The notes under the pieces: generated by a model
The model's input: only the letters and a program-made list of their open reading frames with translations
Database searches by the model: none
What the model was told of the DNA's origin: nothing
Origin: Chlorobiota bacterium
GTDB lineage: Bacteria; Bacteroidota; Bacteroidia; Bacteroidales; JAADGE01
NCBI GenBank assembly: GCA_030592825.1
Contig: JAUVIG010000019.1
Span: 1-19,024 of the forward strand
Direction of reading: 5' to 3'
DNA: 19,024 nucleotides
Program-made: the position numbers and the translations under genes
Shown here: positions 7,623 through 18,200 of the stretch, in pieces
Position numbering within the stretch: position 1 is the first letter of the stretch
Layout of the letters: every line of letters starts with the position of its first letter

Positions 7623-8627
7623 TTAATCAATTTTAAGTGTTCTTACAATACCTTCAGGTGTAACGAGAATAAATTCTTTATCAACTTTTTTTACCGGATC
7701 TTTAATTACATATTTTAATGTAAGGCTATATGTAAACTGAACTGCCGGTTCTAAAATTGCCGGATTTATAACAATATCGTATTTATGATAAGGTAATTTA
7801 TTATAAAACATTGTTTTAGGTTTTCTTACTTTAGTAACAGATTTTCTTTTTACAGCCTCCAATGAAGTTCCTGTAAAAGCTTGATAGCCTTCATATCTGT
7901 CTATCGGATAAACAACTGAAGATTGTTCTGAAATTATATGATAAACAGTGTCTAAATCAATACCAAGGTCCTTAAAAGTTTCATTTTTCTTTAACATATA
8001 CTCAACAGATTTTGCTCTTATTTTTGAATATTTATCATCATTGTTTTCTACAAAGTATTCTAATTTTATAAAGTCATAGATTTCATTATTTGCTGCAGAA
8101 GTAATAATATCATCAAGCAAATTTTCATCTGTAAATTTTATATGAATATTTTTTTGCATTTCAAATCCCTGCGGCACTTCAGTATATGTCTTGCTGAACA
8201 ATTTCTTTTCAATTTCATATTCATATACCGGAACTAATGAAATAATATCAGTAAAAATATCACTGCCGGAAATATTATTTACTTCAAGTTCTTTCTTAAA
8301 TCCGTTAATCTTTGTATTTACCAAATCATTAACTTCTTTTGCTGTAGCACCGGTTTGAGTTAAATTAAATATTGCAAGATAAGAATCTGCTTTTACATTC
8401 ATCAATGCATTAACAGTAAAAATCATTTCCTTATTATTACCTGCCTGAACAATTTGATAATTCAAGCTGTTGTCTCCTCTGTAACTCCATACCATTTCTG
8501 CATTATCGTTATAAGCCTTATTTTGGATATATCTGTTATTTTGTTCGTAAATAACATTTCCGCCGGCTTGTGCAAAAATGCTGATAGGAAATAAAATTGC
8601 ACTAAAAAATAAAATAATTGTTTTCAT
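7623..8627 (-). CDS. Secreted SIMPL (DUF541)-domain protein
   Basis: 334 residues with a clear type I signal peptide (hydrophobic 4-18, cleavage likely after IFA at 19, next residue Q), so periplasmic or exported. The mature part has the layout of the SIMPL/DUF541 fold. A strand with VKADSYLAIFNLTQTG is followed by a helix (KEVNDLVNTKINGFKKEL), then the GFEMQKNIHIKFTDENLLDDII segment, which matches the conserved 'xYxxxxxixV.v.d...l..li..a' core, and a later helix RAKSVEYMLKKNETFKDLGI. About 90 C-terminal residues lie beyond the core. SIMPL proteins (for example E. coli YggE) are poorly understood, with roles in stress tolerance. Flanked by a 331-base and a 315-base gap, it is probably transcribed alone. 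The family call is by motif pattern, so moderate. Confidence 0.7.
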   Translation of the reverse strand: MKTIILFFSAILFPISIFAQAGGNVIYEQNNRYIQNKAYNDNAEMVWSYRGDNSLNYQIVQAGNNKEMIFTVNALMNVKADSYLAIFNLTQTGATAKEVNDLVNTKINGFKKELEVNNISGSDIFTDIISLVPVYEYEIEKKLFSKTYTEVPQGFEMQKNIHIKFTDENLLDDIITSAANNEIYDFIKLEYFVENNDDKYSKIRAKSVEYMLKKNETFKDLGIDLDTVYHIISEQSSVVYPIDRYEGYQAFTGTSLEAVKRKSVTKVRKPKTMFYNKLPYHKYDIVINPAILEPAVQFTYSLTLKYVIKDPVKKVDKEFILVTPEGIVRTLKID

Positions 8628-8683
8628 AATAGATATTTTTTTATGATTAGATATAAACTAAATTAAGCGAAACATTAATAAAT

Positions 8684-8837
8684 ATAATGATTAAATGCTA
8701 TAATGCTATAATAAAAAGAAAAACGTTTTCAACACACACATTAATACCATATAATATAAACTTCTTACATTTAAATATTATAGTGGTTTTAATATTCAAT
8801 CATTTAAGATTATAGCATTTAAGCATTTTATCATTAT
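8684..8837. repeat. Long AT-rich imperfect hairpin made of 8-base phrases
   Basis: Outer arms: ATAATGAT (8684-8691) pairs with ATCATTAT (8830-8837), and TAAATGCTATAAT (8692-8704) pairs perfectly with 8809-8821. Inner arms near 8741-8757 and 8775-8793 pair with one bulge and one mismatch (TTAATACCATATAATAT against ATATTATAGTGGTTTTAA). Read on the plus strand, the right side (8801-8839) is a run of CATTTAAG-like octads with one 7-base unit. Read on the minus strand, the left side shows the same octads. It occupies the core of the 315-base gap 8628-8942, which holds no gene. The architecture is the same as at 4110-4162. Confidence 0.65.
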
Positions 8838-8942
8838 AACGAAAATATATAAGGACATTAATAAAATGATCAATTCCCCTGTAAAATTACAGAACCAAAA
8901 AATATGGTTTACCAATTCCTTAATATAATTTCAAATATTTTT

Positions 8943-10088
8943 CTACTCAATTTTTATTTCAAAAAGTTTTTCCGAAGAAGCATCGTTGTAATCATCACTT
9001 ATTAAAATATAATATTCGATTCCCGCTTCAACATCAAATTCTTTAGGAAATTCTGACCAATCGCTGTAATCTTTGAGTTTATTTGTTTCGGTCGAATCAA
9101 TAACAAAAAGTTTAAGCATCGGTTTTATACCTGCAAAATCTTTTACCGAAAATTTAAGTTTATTTCCCTCTTTAATATTTATTTTATAATAATCATTATC
9201 ACCTTTCGGAAAAATCATTAATTTAACTGTATCACCTCTTTGTACTGCTTTTGCATCTGTAAAATTATCATTAGGCTCACCTTTGTCTGTTTCTTCAACA
9301 AATTCAAATTTCATTTTAAAAGGTGTTTCCGAACAAGCATCATTATAATTATCGATTAAAACAATATAATATTCACCTGCTTTGGGAATAAAACAAGCAT
9401 CGGGTAAAGTATGCCACTCCCTTATATCTTTAGTTTTGGGGTCTGACCACTCATCAAATACAAGATATTTCACCTCAGGAACAATTCCTTCCGGAACATC
9501 TTTTGTCATAATTTTAAGATAACCTTGTTTTTCGGCTTTAAATTTAAACCAATCATTATCTTCTAAAGGATAAATTGCCGGAGTAATATCACTGTTGCTT
9601 GTAATCTCTTTTGCTTCTTCCGGAGAATCGTTAAATTCATTACTGTCAAATTCTTTTACAAATTCAACTTTAATTGAAATTTCCTGCTCTGATTCAGCAT
9701 CATTGTAATCATCAATAATTTCGAGATAATAAGTTCCCGGTTCTCTTACATGCAGTGCAGCAGGAATTTTTCGCCAAGCTTGCAGTTCTTTATCTTTGCG
9801 TCCTTCCCATTCCTGAAATAATGCAAAACGTACCTCCGGCACAATTCCTTCAGGTATTTGGTTTGCCTGTACTTTCAAATATCCTTGCTCAGGGACTTCA
9901 ACTTTTAACCAGTCTGTATCGCCTTTCGGACTTATTGATAAACTAAACATTGTACCAAATTCAACAGCATTTGCCTGCTCAATACTGTTGTTTGGTTCCT
10001 CCTCTCCGTCACTACCTCCACTGCCGCCGCAAGAGATAATAATTGTCAGAAATGACAATAAAATAATAGAAACGATAAAATTTTTCAT
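8943..10088 (-). CDS. Lipoprotein with three ~120-residue PPC-like repeats
   Basis: 381 residues. A hydrophobic N-terminus ends in the lipobox-like IIISC with lipidated C20, followed by a Gly/Ser/acidic linker (GGSGGSDGEEE), so it is predicted to be a surface or periplasmic lipoprotein. The rest is three tandem domains starting near 30, 150 and 271. Each opens with an E-x-N-(D/N) segment, then a (K/E)GDxDW/Y-type segment, GYLK, PEGIVPEV (first two repeats), and a closing DDYNDAxSE motif (126-134, 246-254, 365-373). The 119-120 residue spacing shows internal duplication. The pattern resembles the beta-sandwich bacterial pre-peptidase C-terminal (PPC) domains, normally found attached to secreted enzymes; no enzyme domain is present here. 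The Asp/Asn-rich motif could bind calcium (inference). Repeats 1 and 2 are closer to each other than to 3. Confidence 0.8.
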   Translation of the reverse strand: MKNFIVSIILLSFLTIIISCGGSGGSDGEEEPNNSIEQANAVEFGTMFSLSISPKGDTDWLKVEVPEQGYLKVQANQIPEGIVPEVRFALFQEWEGRKDKELQAWRKIPAALHVREPGTYYLEIIDDYNDAESEQEISIKVEFVKEFDSNEFNDSPEEAKEITSNSDITPAIYPLEDNDWFKFKAEKQGYLKIMTKDVPEGIVPEVKYLVFDEWSDPKTKDIREWHTLPDACFIPKAGEYYIVLIDNYNDACSETPFKMKFEFVEETDKGEPNDNFTDAKAVQRGDTVKLMIFPKGDNDYYKINIKEGNKLKFSVKDFAGIKPMLKLFVIDSTETNKLKDYSDWSEFPKEFDVEAGIEYYILISDDYNDASSEKLFEIKIE

Positions 10089-10182
10089 TTTTTTGTTTTT
10101 AAGTTTAAAAAAATAATTTCAATCGCAAAATAAATAATTTACTTCTGAAAAAATAATTTTTACAAATAAATATGAAAAAAAA

Positions 10183-10470
10183 TTATTTTGTAATAAAAAA
10201 TTTAAAAATAATATAATAAACACTAAAACCGGAAAGAACTACTAATCCTGTCCAACTCATAATTTTAAGCCAAATTTTCGGTTGTGCCTTTTTTGGAACA
10301 TTTGCAGCTGTAACAGCCTTATAATTCATAAATCCTAAGACAGGAGCTGTTAAAAACGACAGGGTAGTTGCCGGATCAACTAAAAAACACATATATCTTT
10401 TGAAAAAAAATTCAATCAAAATTATAAAAAAGAACAAAAAAAGCAATATAATTAAAGAATAGTAAAATGT
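10183..10470 (-). pseudogene. C-terminal remnant of an Nramp-type divalent metal transporter
   Basis: The frame ending at 10183 encodes LVDPATTLSFLTAPVLGFMNYK, then VPKKAQPKIWLKIMSWTG and a final hydrophobic helix. To my knowledge of the family this matches the last two membrane helices of Bacteroidota Nramp (MntH-like) transporters, which read LVDxATTLSFLTAPVLAxxNYK. Upstream hydrophobic residues (IILIEFFFKRYMCF) may continue the match to about 10470, just before the 3' end of the barrel gene. The rest of the transporter (some 300 residues) is absent. The only ATG within the matched part is at 10392, which would give 69 residues. It is therefore most likely a 5'-truncated relic, although a small expressed membrane protein cannot be excluded. 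The left boundary is approximate. Confidence 0.65.
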
Positions 10471-10483
10471 AAAGATTAGGTTT

Positions 10484-11734
10484 CTAATTCCCAAATCTCG
10501 GGTTAACAACATTATTATATATAGACCCGAATGTATAGGATAAACCTGCAGACATCCAATAACTGTAATTTGTAGCAACTTGTTGTTGTCTTAACAATAT
10601 TTCCTCATAAGAAGCACCTTCTTTTTTTAAATTTAATTGATTACGAATAAATGAACCTCCTCCTGACAGTTGCAAAGAAAGCCCTTTTATTATTCTTATT
10701 TCCAATGTTGTTCTTATATCAATATTGAATTTTGAAAAATCATGCATAAAACTTGTTCCGCTTATTGAAGTATTAATAGAACCCCATTTTTTGTTTACTT
10801 TGTATGCTGTTGCCAGCTTTCCTATTCCGAGATGTTCTGTAGTTTTATCATATATAGTAGTGTCTGTGTAATCTGCATATTTATAACCTGATGTAACACG
10901 AAAAGTAAGTTGTTTGACTGATGATTGTGAATATGGAAAAACATTGTATTCTATTGCAGGATAAATATTTGTATAAAAATCATAATTCCCGTATGTTGAA
11001 CTTCCTGCATTAAATTCTCCACCTACAGACCAATGTTCATTTATACTTTTAACAATCAAAGCACTTGCATAATATGACCGATTAATTGTTGTGTAAATAT
11101 CATCTTCATCAATAATAAATTTTGATTCTGAAAAATTATTACTTGCTCTAAAAATAAGTTTCCAATCAGGTGTTATTCTTTCAGCACTTAGACTTGACCA
11201 AAGATAAAAATTTGAATAACTGCTTTCACCTCTTAACCATGTTTGTGAGTTTAATTTAAAAACCCAACTGTTCCATTTATCTGTTACAATATCAGAATTC
11301 TCATTATTGTTGTCAATATAATTTATATCCAAATATTTTGCAAGTTCTGTATGAGAAACATATTGAATTAAACCTAATTTTATAATTTTAACTTGCATTT
11401 CTCTAATTTCATCACTTGTATTATCAGCCAAACTCACAAAAAACAAAGTGTCATTTTGCCTTTCAAAATTATGTTGACCGATAAAAATAAAAGTATATTT
11501 CTTACCGCCGTTACCGGCTTTCTGATTAGTTGATAAAATATGAACTTGTGCCTCTTTTGAGTCTCTGACAAAATTAACAAAAGTGGTTTCCCTTTTAAAA
11601 AAATCTAAATCACAAAAATTGCAATCAATAAATATTTTTAAAGCATCTTTTCTGATATTTTGTTCTGTTTGTGCAAAATTTATATTAGGTAAAACAGAAA
11701 ATATTATAAACAGACAAATTATTTTTCTCATCAT
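10484..11734 (-). CDS. Outer-membrane beta-barrel protein with conserved N-terminal periplasmic domain
   Basis: 416 residues with a signal peptide (hydrophobic 5-16, cleavage likely after NFA at 21, next residue Q). The N-terminal ~115 mature residues contain TTFVNFVRDSKEAQVHIL, a GGKKYTFIFIGQ segment and a later KIIKLGLIQYV helix. I recognise this as a recurrent module of Bacteroidota envelope proteins, without a known function. From about 150 on, alternating aromatic/polar strands fit an outer-membrane beta-barrel. The protein closes with LSYTFGSIYNNVVNPRFGN, a typical barrel end. ATG codons at 11734 and 11731 are both possible starts (MMRK). It is the first gene of the minus-strand block and diverges from the small plus-strand gene at 11975 across 240 bases. 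Confidence 0.75.
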   Translation of the reverse strand: MMRKIICLFIIFSVLPNINFAQTEQNIRKDALKIFIDCNFCDLDFFKRETTFVNFVRDSKEAQVHILSTNQKAGNGGKKYTFIFIGQHNFERQNDTLFFVSLADNTSDEIREMQVKIIKLGLIQYVSHTELAKYLDINYIDNNNENSDIVTDKWNSWVFKLNSQTWLRGESSYSNFYLWSSLSAERITPDWKLIFRASNNFSESKFIIDEDDIYTTINRSYYASALIVKSINEHWSVGGEFNAGSSTYGNYDFYTNIYPAIEYNVFPYSQSSVKQLTFRVTSGYKYADYTDTTIYDKTTEHLGIGKLATAYKVNKKWGSINTSISGTSFMHDFSKFNIDIRTTLEIRIIKGLSLQLSGGGSFIRNQLNLKKEGASYEEILLRQQQVATNYSYWMSAGLSYTFGSIYNNVVNPRFGN

Positions 11735-11921
11735 TGAATTTCTATAATTTTTAGGGCTTTATTAATTTTACTTTTTAAAACCTCATTATAAGATTATGAA
11801 CCTGTTTACTAAATGGAATTAAAGTCGAATTATTTTTAATAATATTTAATTGATAACATTTTATGACTGATTATATTGTACAAAAACAATGAAATCAATA
11901 AATAATTCATCATTCTTGTTA

Positions 11922-11965
11922 TTTTTTTGTAACTTGTATTAATTTTAATCGTCTTATATATTAAA
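11922..11965 (+). promoter_or_regulatory. Possible promoter of the small secreted-protein gene
   Basis: A T-run ending TTTG (11922-11929) followed about 17 bases later by AATCGTCTTATATATTAAAC (11947-11966) resembles, with one or two base shifts, the promoter-like elements at 12231 and 18520. The phrase TGTAACTTGT is shared with the 18520 element. Weaker than the other two. Confidence 0.3.
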
Positions 11966-11974
11966 CTCCGGAAC

Positions 11975-12196
11975 ATGAAAAATTTAATTCTTATTATTTC
12001 TATATTGATTATCATTCCGATATCAGGCAGCGAATCAGAGAACAAAGGTTGTCATTCCGAAAAATCTGATACTTCAAAAAATGACAATAAGGATAAAAAA
12101 GAAAATTCCGAATTAAAACAAGAATTTAAAGATAAAAAGGCATCTGCAGGTTCCTCATCTGAAATATATTGCTGTCCGTACATTAGTGTTGAATAG
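11975..12196 (+). CDS. Small secreted Lys/Ser/Glu-rich protein, unknown function
   Basis: 73 residues. MKNLILIISILIIIPISG gives a short signal peptide. The mature part is highly hydrophilic, dominated by K, E, S, D and N (about residues 20-60), and likely disordered. It ends in a contrasting segment SSEIYCCPYISVE with a vicinal Cys pair (C66-C67); one more Cys lies at 26. There is no good lipobox. I recognise no family. It is read in the same direction as, and 97 bases before, the alpha-2-macroglobulin gene, so a joint transcript is possible, although the larger gene has its own promoter-like element. A signal peptide, a promoter-like upstream sequence and biased composition support a real gene over a chance ORF. 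Confidence 0.6.
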   Translation: MKNLILIISILIIIPISGSESENKGCHSEKSDTSKNDNKDKKENSELKQEFKDKKASAGSSSEIYCCPYISVE

Positions 12197-12230
12197 ACTT
12201 TACACATATTCAATATAATACTTCTTAATA

Positions 12231-12275
12231 TTTTTATGGAAATAAATAAGTTTTCTTATCTTTATATAATAAAAC
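12231..12275 (+). promoter_or_regulatory. Promoter-like element before the alpha-2-macroglobulin gene
   Basis: TTTTTATGG (12231-12239), exactly 17 bases, then TATCTTTATATAATAAAAC (12257-12275), ending 18 bases before the ATG at 12294. The same two blocks at the same spacing precede the gene at 18598. TATCTTTA is close to the Bacteroidota -7 consensus TAnnTTTG. The conservation between two unrelated genes is the main evidence; the transcription start is inferred. Confidence 0.5.
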
Positions 12276-12293
12276 ATTTAAAATTATTATATT

Positions 12294-15200
12294 ATGAAGA
12301 CTAAACTGTTAGTATTACCTCTAATACTTATATTACTTACATTTACAACAAATTTAACAGCACAAAACATGAAATTCTATAAAGAAAAATGGACGCAAAT
12401 CGATTCCCTTGATAAAAAAGGATTGCCGAAATCTGCTCTTGAAGTTGTTGATAAGATTTATAATCATGCAAAATCCGAAAAAAACTCAGAGCAAGTTTTA
12501 AAATCTTTTATTTATATTTTGAAATATAAAAACTCAATTGAAGAAAATGCATTTGAGAAATTATGTTTTGAAATGGATTCAACAGCACAGGAAGCTGCTT
12601 TCCCTGATAATGCCATAATGCACACTATGTTGGCTGATATGTATTGGTGGTATTATCAAAATAACAGATGGAAATTTTACGAAAGAACTAATACGGTAAA
12701 TTTTAGTAATAACGATATGCAAACATGGACATTGGATTTTCTTGTCCATAAAATCATTAAGGCATATAATGAATCATTATCAGATAAAGCCGGCTTACAA
12801 AAAATTCCTGTTACTGATTATAAAGAACTTATTGAAACAGGAACAAAACCAAAAAATCTGCGACCGACACTATATGATTTTCTTGCACATAAAGCAATTG
12901 ACTTCTTTTCAAATACAGAAATATCATTAACAAAGCCTGCCGACAATTATGAACTGACAGAAGATTTTTATTTTAATAAAGTTGACGAATTCATAAAGAA
13001 AGATATTGAATCATCCGACTCTCTTTCTCTGCATTTTCATGCTGAATGTATATTGCAGGATTTATTAAAATACAGAATGCAAATACAAAAAGAAGAAGAT
13101 GCTTTAATTGATGCTGATCTCAAAAGATTAAGATTTGCATACGCACATTCTGTTCATAATAATAAAGAACAACTTTATCTTCAATCACTGAAGAAACTTG
13201 AAAAGAAATATTCCGATAATCCGTTTTCTGCAGAAATCTCACTTGAAATTGCTCGGTATTATAATAATCTGTCAAGCAAATACAAACCTCTTGAAAAAGA
13301 AACCGAAAAATATAATAATTATAAAATTACAGCACATAATATTTGCAAGTCTGTAATTGAAAAATACCCTAAAACTAATGCTGCCGAACATTGTAAATCA
13401 CTAATGTACAATATTGAACATCATAATTTGAGTTTTACGATTGAAAATGTTGTTCCTGCAGTAAAGAACTTCTCATCTCATGTTAGTTATCGAAATATAA
13501 ATAAGCTGTATATAAGGGTTGCAAAGATTGATAAAAAGAAATATGAAAAGTATACAGAAAAATTATACGGTGAGAAATTATATGATAAAATATTTGAAAA
13601 TGCATCAAAAATCTATGAAATTAATAAAGATTTGCCGAAAGATGATGACTTTAATTCTCATTCTACAGAGTTGATTTTGAATGAAATTAATAATCCCGGC
13701 TTTTATATATTATTTATTTCAAATAATGAGAATTATACTTATGAAAAAGGATTAGCATCATATAAAACTTTTACTGTTTCAAATATTAGTTATACAAAAC
13801 AAATTTTATATGACGGTTCATACAGATATTTTGTAGCAGACAGGAATACCGGAGAACCTTTAAAAGGCGTATCATGCCAACTTTGGAATTCAAAATATAA
13901 TTATTCGCTCAGAAAATATGTGAGAGTTAACAAAGCAACATATTATACAGATGAAAACGGTTTTATTACCGTAAAATCTATAAAAAACAAGAATTACTCG
14001 TATTGGTATATTGATTTTAAAAAAGATAATGATTTTCTGACTACTGCAAATTCGATTTATTTATATAAAAGAGACCATACTAAATACAAAACAAATAAAA
14101 CCCACTTTTTCACAGACAGAGCTATCTTTCGGCCCGGTCAAACTGTTCATTTTAAAGGAATCACAATTAATACAGACGGTGAGACCAATGAAATCGCTAA
14201 AAATTACAACACAACGGTTTATTTATATGATGTCAATCATCAAAAAGTATCGGAATTAAAAGTTAAATCAAATGAATACGGTACATTCAGCGGATCTTTT
14301 GAAATTCCGATAGGTTTACTGAACGGACAATTTTATATTACAGATTCAAACGGAACCAAGTACTTTTCTGTGGAAGAATATAAACGTCCGAAATTTGAAG
14401 TTGAGATGTTGCCTTTTAAGGGCAATTATATATTGAATGATGAAGTTGAAGTTGAAGGAAAAGCCGTCAGTTTTGCCGGAGCACCGATTTCTGAAGGAGA
14501 AGTTACCTACAGAATTATCAGAACCCCAATGTGGCGAGGTTGGTGGTATTGGAGTTTTCCGAGCCAATCAACTGAAATCAAGAACGGAAAACTTGTAACA
14601 GATGACAGCGGTAAATTTAAAATAAAATTTGATGCACTGCCGGATCTTTCCATGCCCGAAAATGAGTTCACCTATTTCAGATATCAAATTAAAGTTGATG
14701 TTACCGACCTGAACGGTGAAACACAAAGTACTTCGAGCGGTATTAATATAGGTTACAGAGCCTTACAAGTAAGTTTACCCTTATCGGGAATGATCAATAA
14801 AGATGCAAAAGAGCTGAATAAGAAACATAAGTTTGAGTATGATATTTACACACAAAACTTGAACGGAGAATTAATTGAAGCAAAGGGTGAAATAAAAATA
14901 TATAAGCTGAAAGATAACCCTCAAACATTCAGAACTAAGCAATGGAACAGAACAGATAAAAAATTGTACATAAAAGAAGAATGGTATAAACAACTTCCGG
15001 GCAACTTTTTTGATAATGAGAACGAACAAAAAGAACTTGAAAAAGAAGAACAAATTTTCATGACAAAATTCAATACAAAAGATAATAAGAAGTTAAATCT
15101 TTCATCAATTAAAAGTTACGATCCGGGATATTATGTTGTAGAGATTACTTCAAAAGATGCATTTGGTAACGCTGTCAGCAATAAACACTTTTTTACCGTG

Positions 15201-18200
15201 TATTCTCATAAAAGTAAAAAAATGCCGACAAAATTGACAAATATTTTTATACCTGTGAAAACAACATGTGAACCGGGTGAAGAAGCTGTTTTACTCGTTG
15301 GTTCAAGTTTACAAAACGTAAAAATGATATATCAAATTGAACATAAAGGTAAAATTATATCTACTAAGTTCCTCAACATAAGCGATGAACAACAATTAAT
15401 TAAAATTCCGGTTGAAGAAAAACACAGAGGTAACTTTGCCGTTCATTTTATATTTATAAAAAATAACAGAGTTTACAATCAAAGCCAAGTTATTTATGTA
15501 CCCTACTCAAATAAAAAATTGGATATAGAATTTATGACTTTCAGAGACAAACTATATCCGGGGCAAAAAGAAGAATGGAAAATTAAGATCAAAGGGCCAA
15601 AAGGAGAAAAAGTTGCTGCTGAGATGTTGGCAACCCTATATGATGCCTCTCTTGATCAATTCAAGCCTAACTATTGGGATTTTAATATTTATAACTCATA
15701 TTATGCAAATTGTTCGTGGTCAACCGGAACTTTCACTACATCAAATTCAACATTATTAAAAAGCGATATTGATAAATCCCATTATGTATATGCTTTAACC
15801 TACGATTATTTTAATTGGTTCGGTTTCAGTTATTACAGTTATTACAGAGGTTTTTACGGTGGTGTTGATTATTCGGAAGACGGAGAAACAGGTGTTGTTT
15901 CGAAATCCGTAGGAAATCGCAGAACTAAATATAAGAACGGAAAAAGTAAGCAAGAACCCGGTTTGGCAGAAGAAGAAGCTACTGAGGATTATGATGAAAG
16001 TGAAAGAACAATTTCTGATAAAACCAAAGCAGGAGAATATTTCGGAAAAGAGATTACAAGAAATGAAGATATTACAGGAAAAGAAGATTTTTCAAATGTT
16101 AAAGTCAGAACTAACTTTAATGAAACAGCATTCTTTTACCCGCATTTGGAAACAAATGAAAACGGAGAAGTTATAGTAAGCTTTACAATTCCCGAATCCT
16201 TAACCAAATGGAAAATGATGGGATTTGCAACAACCACGGATTTAAAATACGGATTTATCAACGAAGAACTTATCACTCAAAAAGATCTGATGTTGATGCC
16301 AAATCCCCCGCGTTTTTTCCGTGAAAACGATAAGATCACTTTTCCGGTTAAGATAAGCAATATTTCTAAAGAAGATCTCAACGGACAAGTTATGCTTGAG
16401 TTTTTTGATGCAATTACAATGAAACCAATCACCGGTATTTTTGTAAAAGGGGAAAATCAACAAAAAGGATTCTCAGTAAAATCAGGCGGTAACAGTTTGG
16501 TTTCATGGAAACTTAATATACCTGAAGGTATAGGAGCAATTACCTACAAAGTGGTAGCAAAATCCGGAAAATTTTCGGATGGTGAGCAAAAACCATTGCC
16601 GGTTCTCACAAATCGTATGCTTGTAACAGAATCATTACCTTTACCGATAAGAGGCAAAGAAGTTAAAACATTTAAATTTGAAAAACTGATTAATTCAGGA
16701 AGTTCAAGTTCTATTAGACATCATAAGTTGACCCTTGAATTTACTTCAAACCCTGCTTGGTATGCAGTTCAAGCACTACCCTATTTAATGGAATATCCTT
16801 ATGAATGCACCGAGCAAACTTTCAGCAGATTCTATGCAAACAGTATTGCATCACACATTGCAAATTCTAATCCGAAAATAAAGCGAGTATTTGATTCTTG
16901 GAAAGCAACTGATGCCGGAGCTTTAATTTCAAATTTAGAAAAAAATCAGGAATTGAAAGCCGTTTTATTAGAAGAAACACCATGGGTTTTAAACGGTAAA
17001 AATGAAACCGAACGTAAAAAACGTGTAGGTTTATTGTTTGATCTGAACAAGATGGCAAATGAACTTCACAGAGCCCTAAAGAAAATTCAAAAAGCACAGA
17101 AATCAAACGGTGCTTGGCCTTGGTTCGACGGTATGCCTGAGAGCAGATATATTACGCAACATATTGTTACCGGAATGGGACATTTAGATAAGTTGGGCGT
17201 AAAATCCGTCAGACAAGATGATAAAACTTGGAACATGCTGAAAAAAGCAGTCGGTTATCTTGATATCAGAATTAAAGAAGATTACGATTGGTTGAAAAAA
17301 CATTATACTAAAAAGGAATTGAAAGAGAACCATTTAAGTTATATCGCTATTCAATATCTTTACGGAAGAAGTTATTTTACAGATCTTCCGATACCAAGCA
17401 GAACCAAAGAAGCATTTGAATATTACAAAGGTCAATCAGAGAAGTACTGGTTATCACAAAGTAAATATATGCAAGGAATGATCGCTCTCGCTTTATTCAG
17501 ATACGACAGCAAAGAAATTCCTGCCGACATTGTTAAATCATTAAAAGAGAATTCAACAGATCATGAAGAAATGGGTATGTATTGGATTGACAATGTTGCC
17601 GGATGGTATTGGTATCAAGCACCAATTGAGCAACAAGCTTTAATGATTGAAGTATTTGATGAAGTTACAAATGACCAAAAATCAGTAAACAATATGAAAA
17701 TTTGGTTATTGAAACAAAAGCAAACCCAAGATTGGAAAACAACCAAAGCCACGACAGAAGCTGTGTATGCATTGTTAAAGCAAGGAACGGATTGGTTGGC
17801 AAGTGATAAATTGGTTAAGATTAAAATGGATAATAAGATAATTGATCCTACGAAAATGGATAATGTTAAAGTAGAAGCCGGAACAGGTTATTTTAAAACA
17901 TCTTGGAGCGGGGGAGAAATTAAACCTTCGATGGGTAATATAACTGTTACTAAAGAAGATGCAGGCGTATCATGGGGAGCTTTATACTGGCAATATTTTG
18001 AAGATTTGGATAAAATAACACCTCACGAAACACCGCTTAAATTGAAAAAGCAATTGTTCATTGAGCGTTTAACTGAAAGAGGCAAAGTTATTGAACCAAT
18101 ATCTGATGATGCAAAGTTGAAGATCGGAGATAAAGTAATCGTAAGAATAGAATTACGAGTTGACAGAAGAATGGAGTATATTCATATGAAAGATATGCGG

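Noticed and set aside
5063..11734. The minus-strand envelope genes as a single functional operon or new system
   Set aside because: Spacers of 94-331 bases containing repeat hairpins, and unrelated families, give no support for a joint system.
11836..12045. Minus-strand 69-residue ORF in the divergent region
   Set aside because: It overlaps the start and promoter-like region of the plus-strand small secreted gene, and its composition is that of random AT-rich translation.
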